From the NCBI GenBank assembly GCA_002404395.1, contig DHJP01000110.1, positions 300-5,750 of the forward strand: 5,451 bases of DNA, in the 5' to 3' direction. This DNA is from Clostridiales bacterium UBA4717. GTDB lineage: Bacteria > Bacillota > Clostridia > Oscillospirales > CAG-272. Below, one piece after another: positions 1 to 4,341 of this stretch. Each line of letters starts with the position of its first letter. The first letter of the stretch is position 1. Below the pieces are notes generated by a model. That model saw nothing but the letters and a program-made list of their open reading frames with translations, had not been told where the DNA came from and did no database searches. The position numbers were made by a program, and so were the translations under genes.

Positions 1-1122
1 GAGCCGATTCCGATCGTGCACTGTGAGCACTGCGGCACTGTCGGCGTTCCGTACGAGGAGCTTCCGCTCAGACTGCCGAATGTGGAAAACTTTGCTCCCG
101 GAGAGGGTGGAGAAAGCCCTCTTGCCAAGATCGACTCATTTGTGAACTGCAAGTGCCCTAAATGCGGCGGTCCTGCAAAGCGTGAGACCGATACCATGCC
201 GCAGTGGGCAGGCTCGTCTTGGTATTATCTCAGATATATTGATCCGCACAATGACAAGTGTCTTGCCGATCCTGAAAAGCTCAGATATTGGCTTCCGGTC
301 GATTGGTATAACGGCGGTATGGAGCACGTGACCCGTCACCTGATCTATTCGCGCTTCTGGCATAAATTCCTCTATGATATCGGAGTAGTTCCCACGTCTG
401 AGCCGTATGCAAAGCGCACGGCGCAGGGACTTATTCTCGGACCCGACGGTGAAAAGATGAGCAAGTCGAGAGGCAATGTCGTCGATCCGAACAATGTAGT
501 TGATGAAGTCGGCGCCGACGTACTCAGAGTTTACATTCTCTTCATGGGCGACTATACTTCCTCCGCTCCGTGGAACGAAAGCAGCGTCAAAGGCTGCAAG
601 CGTTTCCTTGAACGTGTTGCGGCGCTGACCGACATTGCAAAGGGCAGCGGATACACGCGCGAGCTTGAGTCAGCCTTCCATAAGACCGTAAAAAAAGTAT
701 CCTCCGATATTGAGGAGATGAAGTTCAACACTGCGATCGCCGCGCTGATGACGCTTATTAACGACATATATGCACACGGCTCGCTTACGCTTGATGAACT
801 TAAGATATTTGTTCGTCTGCTCTGCCCGTTTGCCCCGCATATATGCGAGGAGATCTGGGAGTATTGCGGTGAAAGCTCGCTTTGTTCGCTGTCTGAATGG
901 CCCGAGTGGGATGAAGGAAAGACGCTTGACGAAACGATCGAGGTTCCGGTGCAGATCAACGGAAAAGTAAAATTTACCGTTACTCTGTCTGCTGACGCTG
1001 ACAAGGAAGCGGCACTTGCCGCTGCAAAGTCGGACGAGCGTATCCTTCCTTACATCGACGGTCGGACGATAATCAAGGAAATCTGCGTTCCCGGAAAAAT
1101 TATCAACATAGTTGTCAAATAA
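1..1122 (+). CDS. leuS: Leucyl-tRNA synthetase, C-terminal part (5' end outside window)
   Basis: Class Ia synthetase that charges tRNA-Leu with leucine in the cytoplasm. The reading frame is open from base 1, so the 373 residues seen are roughly the last 45% of a normal bacterial LeuRS of about 800-860 residues. A zinc-type cysteine module comes first (CEHC near fragment residue 8, CPKC near 52). It is followed by the ETDTMPQWAGSSWYYLRY segment typical of bacterial LeuRS. The catalytic KMSKS loop is at bases 454-468 inside EKMSKSRGNVVDP. The helical anticodon-binding domain follows, and then the small C-terminal domain (VQINGKVKF ... VPGKIINIVVK) that contacts the tRNA. The protein ends naturally at TAA 1120-1122, and every expected element is intact. 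GTG 16-18 is an internal codon and not a start. No T-tailed terminator follows the gene; a palindrome spans the stop codon. Confidence 0.97.
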   Translation, partial: EPIPIVHCEHCGTVGVPYEELPLRLPNVENFAPGEGGESPLAKIDSFVNCKCPKCGGPAKRETDTMPQWAGSSWYYLRYIDPHNDKCLADPEKLRYWLPVDWYNGGMEHVTRHLIYSRFWHKFLYDIGVVPTSEPYAKRTAQGLILGPDGEKMSKSRGNVVDPNNVVDEVGADVLRVYILFMGDYTSSAPWNESSVKGCKRFLERVAALTDIAKGSGYTRELESAFHKTVKKVSSDIEEMKFNTAIAALMTLINDIYAHGSLTLDELKIFVRLLCPFAPHICEEIWEYCGESSLCSLSEWPEWDEGKTLDETIEVPVQINGKVKFTVTLSADADKEAALAAAKSDERILPYIDGRTIIKEICVPGKIINIVVK

Positions 1123-1130
1123 TTTGACAA
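1112..1130. promoter_or_regulatory. Perfect 19-bp palindrome across the leuS stop codon, matches a GlnR/TnrA-type box
   Basis: TTGTCAAAT and ATTTGACAA form a perfect 9-bp inverted repeat around a single central A (1121). The inner 17 bases (1113-1129) fit TGTNA-N7-TNACA, the published consensus for the Firmicute nitrogen regulators GlnR and TnrA. The site ends 26 bp before the -35 box of the rpsU promoter, so an operator or activator site for that promoter is possible. Alternatively, the transcript could fold into an 8-bp A/U-rich hairpin with a UAA loop at the end of leuS, but there is no run of U after it, which argues against an intrinsic terminator. The palindrome is directly visible; the regulator is inference from the consensus only. 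Confidence 0.4.
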
Positions 1131-1156
1131 AAATGCGCGGAAATCCAAAAATACTA

Positions 1157-1186
1157 TTGACAAGCACTTGAGTTTTATAGTATAAT
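1157..1186 (+). promoter_or_regulatory. Sigma-A promoter of rpsU
   Basis: A perfect -35 box TTGACA (1157-1162) and a perfect -10 box TATAAT (1181-1186) are separated by 18 bp, in an A/T-rich gap directly upstream of rpsU. Transcription should start near 1192-1194, giving a leader of about 50 nt. Both hexamers match the housekeeping consensus, so high constitutive expression is expected, which suits a ribosomal protein gene. Confidence 0.9.
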
Positions 1187-1206
1187 TACTTGAGAGATAT
1201 TTTATC

Positions 1207-1234
1207 TTCTTTTTTCCATTTACGGAAGGAGGGA
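1207..1234 (+). promoter_or_regulatory. rpsU leader: pyrimidine tract able to pair with the ribosome binding site
   Basis: The ribosome binding site AAGGAGG (1226-1232) lies 9 nt before the rpsU ATG and is close to ideal. Just upstream is a pyrimidine run. Bases 1207-1217 can pair without a bulge with 1224-1234 around the 6-nt loop ATTTAC, giving 11 pairs of which four are G-U. This would hide the whole Shine-Dalgarno sequence. The complementarity is seen directly; a role in controlling S21 synthesis is inference. With so many G-U and A-U pairs the helix may be only marginally stable, so it could instead be a simple unstructured U-rich leader. Confidence 0.45.
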
Positions 1235-1241
1235 TATCACG

Positions 1242-1418
1242 ATGGCAGAAATCATTGTTAAGGATAATGAATCAATCGATAGCGCGCTTCGCAGATTTAA
1301 GAGACAGTGCGCGAGAAGCGGTGTGCTTTCCGAACTGCGCAAAAGAGAGCATTATGAAAAGCCCAGCGTAAAGCGCAAGAAGAAGTCGGAAGCCGCAAGA
1401 AAGCGTAAATCCAGATAA
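1242..1418 (+). CDS. rpsU: 30S ribosomal protein S21 (bS21)
   Basis: A 58-residue, strongly basic protein that begins [20 protein letters not shown] and continues with [22 protein letters not shown], the hallmark core of bS21. The tail is rich in lysine and arginine ([16 protein letters not shown]), as in Firmicute S21. Length matches the family (about 57-70 residues). bS21 sits on the 30S platform near the 3' end of 16S rRNA, close to the anti-Shine-Dalgarno region, and helps translation initiation. ATG 1242 is chosen because AAGGAGG precedes it by 9 nt and no other start fits. The gene has its own consensus promoter and its own terminator, so it appears to be a single-gene unit. In Bacillus and many relatives rpsU is followed by yqeY; here that partner is absent and the next gene points the other way. 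Confidence 0.96.
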   Translation: MAEIIVKDNESIDSALRRFKRQCARSGVLSELRKREHYEKPSVKRKKKSEAARKRKSR

Positions 1419-1440
1419 CTTTTGCCAAAGCGAGAAGAAA

Positions 1441-1471
1441 CCCCGTGCTCAAAAGAGCGCGGGGTCTTTTT
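1441..1471 (+). terminator. Intrinsic terminator of rpsU, possibly shared by the convergent gene
   Basis: CCCCGTGCTC (1441-1450) and GAGCGCGGGG (1455-1464) form a 10-bp stem with one G-U pair and an AAAA loop. The T-rich run TCTTTTT (1465-1471) follows, a classic Rho-independent terminator 22 nt after the rpsU stop. Read on the minus strand, the same hairpin has one C-A mismatch and is followed by TTTCTTCTC. It could therefore also end transcripts of the Nif3-like gene, whose stop is about 24 bp away, though less efficiently. Confidence 0.93.
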
Positions 1472-1494
1472 GTATTCTGAAATTCCGTCGGTAT

Positions 1495-2265
1495 TTACAC
1501 GGTATGAATGTTTATGCTCGGGATTACCTCAATATAAAGCTCCGGAAAAGCGTCTGAAATGACCGCTCTGAGCTTTTCACATACCGGAAATTCGGTATAA
1601 TAGTGTCCGGCTTCATATAGCACGATGCCCGAATCGACGGCATCGGTCAGACTGTGATAACCAAGCTCGCCGCTTAAATAGGCGTCCGCTCCGAGCGATG
1701 CGGCAATCGCTATTTCATCCTTGCCCGAGCCGCCGAGCAGGGCAAGGGTGCTGATCTCTCCGGAATTGCCCGAATAGTTGACATATGGTGCGCCGAGCCG
1801 CGTTTTTATAAAGGCTGCAAGTTCGTGAGTCTGCATCGGCTTTTCAAGCTTGCCGATGCGTCCCATGGCTATGCCCTCAGTTTCAAATGCGGTTACTTCA
1901 TGAAGTCCGAGTCGCTCTGCAAGTGCGTCGTTCACCCCTCCGACTGCCGCATCAAGGCGTGTGTGGAACGACATTGCGCAAATATCGGCTTTTACAAGCG
2001 CGATAGATCTTGACGATACTCCTGAGTCGGTGTTGAGCGCTTTGATCCCCGAAAAAATCAGCGGGTGATGCGATATTATCGCGTCAAATGAACACGATAG
2101 TGCATATTCGATCGCTTCATTTGTAATGTCAAGCGTTATGAGTACACGCTTTATTGCTTTCTCCGGGTCGGCACAACACATCAGCCCGTCGTTATCCCAT
2201 TCGCATGAAAGCGTTTTCGGGAATTTTTCGTCAAGGTATTTATACAAGTCGCGAGTAGTCGTCAT
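1495..2265 (-). CDS. Nif3-like dinuclear metal centre protein (DUF34/NIF3 family, YbgI/YqfO type)
   Basis: A 256-residue protein of the Nif3 (DUF34) family, which forms toroidal hexamers with a two-metal site in each subunit. The exact reaction is not settled; a GTP cyclohydrolase I type 2 label is common in databases but weakly founded. Visible family motifs are WDNDGL (residues 23-28), SHHPLIF (65-71, with metal ligands H66 and H67), HTRLD (101-105, ligand D105), SGELGYH (198-204) and EAGHYYTE (218-225, ligands H221 and E225). All expected metal ligands are present. The length matches the short E. coli YbgI form; the PII-like insert that lengthens B. subtilis YqfO is absent. ATG 2265 is preceded by AAGGAG (2281-2276) at 10 nt, and that site overlaps the trmK stop codon. 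It is the last gene of the minus-strand operon, 14 bp after trmK, an arrangement also found in Bacillus (yqfN-yqfO). Confidence 0.95.
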   Translation of the reverse strand: MTTTRDLYKYLDEKFPKTLSCEWDNDGLMCCADPEKAIKRVLITLDITNEAIEYALSCSFDAIISHHPLIFSGIKALNTDSGVSSRSIALVKADICAMSFHTRLDAAVGGVNDALAERLGLHEVTAFETEGIAMGRIGKLEKPMQTHELAAFIKTRLGAPYVNYSGNSGEISTLALLGGSGKDEIAIAASLGADAYLSGELGYHSLTDAVDSGIVLYEAGHYYTEFPVCEKLRAVISDAFPELYIEVIPSINIHTV

Positions 2266-2279
2266 TTTTTAACTGCTCC

Positions 2280-2990
2280 TTAATTTTTAATAATTCCGCC
2301 GCGAAGCTTTGCTATGTATTCAATAAGACTAATGTCGCGTGAGATCGCAGCTGTATCCGGCGCTTCGGCTGACTTCATTCCGACGATCCGGCGTCTGAGC
2401 GCCGTCTCAAGCGTATTTATGTATAAAACATCGCTTTCTGTAGGCTTTTCGGCGATCCGTTTTGAGTTTATTTCGCCGATAACCGAAAGTTCATACGAAA
2501 TTTTGCGCGGAACACCATCATATGCGGCGGCGATTATCTGATAATTTTTGCCCGCCGAGCGGCATATCAGCTCATCCGTGACGGCAAAGCCGTGTTCGTA
2601 CAGATAGGTGCGCAGTACCTCCGGCATTGTCATCGGCTGAAGTATCAGTCTGACCCCCGGTTCTTTTACATATTCGGAGCGCGAAAGAATGTCGCGTATC
2701 AGCTCGCCGCCCATTCCGGCGATTATTATATCATCGGGAGCCGACTTTGACGCCGAATCAAGTCCGTCGGCAAGCATTACCGTTATGAGCTTTTCAAGTC
2801 CCGCGTCCGACACATTTTGCCTTGCACGCGCTACGGGTCCTTCGTTTATATCCGAGGCGATAGCCCGCGGGCAAATGCCGTTTTCGATCAGATAGATCGG
2901 CAGATATGCGTGATCGCTTCCGATGTCGGCGACAAGTGAGCCGTGACGTACGAGCGAAGCGCAGGCGGAAAGTCTGTTATCAATACTCAT
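2280..2990 (-). CDS. trmK: tRNA (adenine(22)-N1)-methyltransferase TrmK
   Basis: SAM-dependent methyltransferase that makes m1A22 in the D-loop region of tRNAs. The Rossmann-type SAM motif VADIGSDHAYLP is at residues 20-31, followed by ASDINEGPVARARQN (45-59), the acidic loop ADGL (74-77), the family signature IAGMGGELI (90-98) and a LILQPM strand. The C-terminal part is a mostly helical extension that looks like the coiled-coil region known from TrmK. With ATG 2990 the protein has 236 residues, the normal length. An in-frame TTG at 2996 would add two residues, and neither start has a recognisable ribosome binding site. The GNAT stop lies only 8 bp upstream of the ATG, so translation is probably coupled to the gene before it. 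The next gene, Nif3-like, is the usual partner of trmK in Firmicutes. Confidence 0.95.
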   Translation of the reverse strand: MSIDNRLSACASLVRHGSLVADIGSDHAYLPIYLIENGICPRAIASDINEGPVARARQNVSDAGLEKLITVMLADGLDSASKSAPDDIIIAGMGGELIRDILSRSEYVKEPGVRLILQPMTMPEVLRTYLYEHGFAVTDELICRSAGKNYQIIAAAYDGVPRKISYELSVIGEINSKRIAEKPTESDVLYINTLETALRRRIVGMKSAEAPDTAAISRDISLIEYIAKLRGGIIKN

Positions 2991-2998
2991 TTTCAAAA

Positions 2999-3520
2999 TT
3001 AAAGCGCGGTCGGTATTAACATTCTTTCATATGCTATCCGCTCAAGTCCGCCCGGATAGTATACGATACCGCAATATTCAAAGCCGTGCGCCGCCGCAAG
3101 TGAGCGCATTATAACATTCTGCGCGTGAGTGTCAACTCTAATCGAATTATATCCAAGCTCAAGGCAACGCCCTATTGCGTGTTCATACAGTTTATGTGAA
3201 AGTCCTTGCCCGCGGTAGGCTTCCGAAACCGCCATGCGATGAATGACGCCGTATTTACCGTCGTCATCTCCCCAAGCGCCGCAGTGGATATCGGCGTATA
3301 CGGGTTCGGGGGCATGGTAAAAGGCGTAATATGCCGCTACCGTATCATTATCGCAGATAACGTATGCCTCGGCGTTATTTATATCGTTTTCTATTACTTC
3401 GCGGCTCGGAAAACCGTCCTGCCATTGGTCAATGCGTTGCAGTTTCAGATATTTTTGCGCTTCGGCTATAATTTTCATTATTCCGTCAACATCCGAAAGA
3501 TTTGCACGTCTGATTTCCAT
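2999..3520 (-). CDS. GNAT-family N-acetyltransferase
   Basis: A 173-residue acetyl-CoA-dependent acyltransferase of the GNAT fold. The N-terminus MEIRRANLSDVDGIMKI is the common first strand and helix. The central strand VIHRMAVSEAYRGQGLSHKLYE (residues 92-113) holds acetyl-CoA motif A; RGQGLS fits (Q/R)xxGx(G/A) except for Ser at the last position. The closing segment, with N135, M138 and HGFEYCG, is the typical motif B region. The substrate cannot be told from sequence: small-molecule amines or a protein N-terminus are both possible. ATG 3520 is supported by AAAGGA (3535-3530) 9 nt upstream. It lies 75 bp after the DUF1858 gene and 8 bp before trmK, so it is probably co-transcribed with trmK and the Nif3-like gene; whether it acts in tRNA or ribosome modification is only a guess. 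Confidence 0.9.
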   Translation of the reverse strand: MEIRRANLSDVDGIMKIIAEAQKYLKLQRIDQWQDGFPSREVIENDINNAEAYVICDNDTVAAYYAFYHAPEPVYADIHCGAWGDDDGKYGVIHRMAVSEAYRGQGLSHKLYEHAIGRCLELGYNSIRVDTHAQNVIMRSLAAAHGFEYCGIVYYPGGLERIAYERMLIPTAL

Positions 3521-3540
3521 TATGGATTATCCTTTCGTAG

Positions 3541-3571
3541 ATAAAAGATAAGGGACTGCCTGAGTCCCTTA
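3541..3571 (-). terminator. Hairpin with T-rich tail between the DUF1858 and GNAT genes (terminator or attenuator)
   Basis: On the minus strand AAGGGACT and AGTCCCTT form an 8-bp perfect stem, 9 bp with the flanking T-A pair, around the 5-nt loop CAGGC (3571-3549). The sequence ATCTTTTATC follows. The T tract is interrupted, so it is weaker than the rpsU terminator. It would end part of the transcripts from the DUF1858 promoter and reduce expression of the three genes behind it. I see no good second promoter between this hairpin and the GNAT start, which makes a partial, read-through terminator more likely than a full stop. Confidence 0.65.
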
Positions 3572-3595
3572 AAGCGTAAATTTATTTGTCGTGCC

Positions 3596-3796
3596 TCATT
3601 TGGACTCAAGGTAGTCGTTTATCTTGGCAACAAGCTCGTCGGCATCGGTTCCGTGAACCGCGCAGGCATCTTCAATACTTTCACCGCGTGCCGAGGGGCA
3701 GCCGAGGCAATGCATTCCGATCTCAAGGAAAAACTGCGCAGTGCCGTTGTCAAAATCAAGGATATCGCCGATTATGGATTCTTTTGTTACTTTCAT
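3596..3796 (-). CDS. DUF1858-domain protein (hybrid-cluster-protein-associated redox disulfide type)
   Basis: A 66-residue soluble protein made entirely of one DUF1858 domain. It starts MKVTKESIIGDIL, a typical opening for the family. The pattern FFLEIGMHCLGCP follows, with the redox-type CxxC pair at C30 and C33; a further cysteine is at C45. The C-terminal half (DADELVAKINDYL) is helical. Members of this family are common in anaerobes, sometimes next to or fused with hybrid cluster protein or other redox enzymes, and are thought to form a redox-active disulfide; no hybrid cluster protein gene lies nearby here. ATG 3796 is supported by GGAAAGGAA (3813-3805) about 9 nt upstream. It is the first gene behind a consensus promoter and is followed by a hairpin, so it may be expressed more strongly than the downstream genes. 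The biochemical role is unknown. Confidence 0.9.
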   Translation of the reverse strand: MKVTKESIIGDILDFDNGTAQFFLEIGMHCLGCPSARGESIEDACAVHGTDADELVAKINDYLESK

Positions 3797-3836
3797 TTTT
3801 TGGATTCCTTTCCGAATAAATAATTCTTATGCTCAT

Positions 3837-3865
3837 ATTATATCCCGATTTTTCGACAAAGTCAA
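3837..3865 (-). promoter_or_regulatory. Sigma-A promoter of the minus-strand DUF1858-GNAT-trmK-nif3 cluster
   Basis: On the minus strand TTGACT (3865-3860) and a perfect TATAAT (3842-3837) are 17 bp apart, the ideal spacing. The start of transcription would fall near 3830, giving a leader of about 34 nt before the DUF1858 ATG. It faces away from the HIT-gene promoter, and the two -35 boxes are 48 bp apart. Confidence 0.88.
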
Positions 3866-3913
3866 CACAAAATTATTAAGATTTGCAATATGTAAAATAA
3901 TTCTGTGCGTTAC

Positions 3914-3942
3914 TTGTGTTTTTAATGTTTGTGTGGTATACT
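3914..3942 (+). promoter_or_regulatory. Extended -10 promoter of the HIT / CE15-like operon
   Basis: TATACT (3937-3942) is preceded by TG one base upstream (TGGTATACT), an extended -10 element. The -35 position at 17 bp spacing reads TTGTGT (3914-3919), only three of six consensus bases, which is common when an extended -10 is present. Transcription would start near 3949, about 53 nt before the HIT ATG. This promoter is divergent to the DUF1858 promoter. Confidence 0.7.
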
Positions 3943-3954
3943 TTTTATAACGAA

Positions 3955-3970
3955 TATGAGTTTTCTCATA
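3955..3970 (+). promoter_or_regulatory. Small perfect hairpin in the leader of the HIT gene
   Basis: TATGAG and CTCATA form a perfect 6-bp inverted repeat around TTTT, a few bases after the predicted transcription start. It could stabilise the 5' end of the transcript or serve as an operator just downstream of the promoter. It is A/T-rich and short, and no T tract follows, so it is not a terminator. It does not cover the ribosome binding site. Function is unknown. Confidence 0.4.
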
Positions 3971-4001
3971 CCGATTATGTATGGACACAAGGAGCGGAAA
4001 A

Positions 4002-4340
4002 ATGGATTGTATTTTTTGCAAGATAATAAGCGGTGAGATCCCGTCGACCAAAGTGTTTGAAAACGATAAGGTATTGGCATTTAAGGACTTAAATCCGCAG
4101 GCACCGGTACACGTGCTTGTCATTCCCAAGTGTCATATCGCGTCCGCAGATGAGCTTAATGCCGAAAATGCGAATATTGCCGCTGATATCTTTGCGGTTA
4201 TACCGGAGATCGCGAAACTTTGCGGACTTGTAAACGGTTATCGGGTGATTACGAACATAGGAAACGACGGCTGTCAGTCGGTGAAGCATATGCATTTTCA
4301 TATACTCGGCGGCGCAAAGCTGGCGGAAAGAATGTGTTAG
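4002..4340 (+). CDS. hinT: HIT-family protein, HinT-like purine nucleoside phosphoramidase
   Basis: A 112-residue histidine-triad protein, normal length for bacterial HinT. It starts MDCIFCKIISGEIPSTKVFE, the canonical N-terminus, with the C3-x-x-C6 pair. It continues with FKDLNPQAPVHVLVIPKCHI, the strand region that forms the nucleotide pocket, and closes with the histidine triad HMHFHILGG (H96, H98, H100), where H98 would be the nucleophile. HinT proteins hydrolyse AMP-lysine-type phosphoramidates and acyl-adenylates, including side products of aminoacyl-tRNA synthetases. Two positions differ from the usual GGQSV-(Y/F)-H segment: Cys91 and Lys95 in GCQSVKH. ATG 4002 is chosen because AAGGAG (3989-3994) lies 7 nt upstream; the in-frame ATG at 3981 would place that site inside the gene. 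It is followed after 1 bp by the CE15-like gene. Confidence 0.95.
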   Translation: MDCIFCKIISGEIPSTKVFENDKVLAFKDLNPQAPVHVLVIPKCHIASADELNAENANIAADIFAVIPEIAKLCGLVNGYRVITNIGNDGCQSVKHMHFHILGGAKLAERMC

Positions 4341-4341
4341 T

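Noticed and set aside
16..18. GTG as the start of a short synthetase-like gene
   Set aside because: The frame is open and LeuRS-like through to base 1 (EPIPIVHCEHC), so this GTG is an internal valine codon of a longer leuS.
1124..1129. A second TTGACA as a possible extra rpsU -35 box
   Set aside because: No -10-like hexamer lies 16-18 bp downstream (the sequence there is A-rich), and the better promoter at 1157-1186 already explains expression. This TTGACA is simply one arm of the palindrome.
552..1167. Two long minus-strand open frames (552-1004 and 670-1167) inside leuS
   Set aside because: They run opposite to an intact leuS reading frame, have serine-rich or low-information translations and no ribosome binding site. 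They are antisense shadows.
3832..3960. AATATGAG found at both divergent start sites (3839-3832 minus, 3953-3960 plus), as a possible shared operator
   Set aside because: An 8-base match in two A/T-rich stretches of this size is expected by chance fairly often, and on the minus strand it overlaps the -10 box, which explains part of it.
3981..4001. Upstream in-frame ATG as the HIT start
   Set aside because: It would bury the AAGGAG site inside the coding region, has no site of its own, and adds seven residues before the canonical MDCIFCKI start.
3833..4129. Minus-strand open frame of 98 codons across the divergent intergenic region
   Set aside because: It covers both promoters and the start of the HIT gene, its translation resembles nothing I recognise, and no ribosome binding site precedes it.
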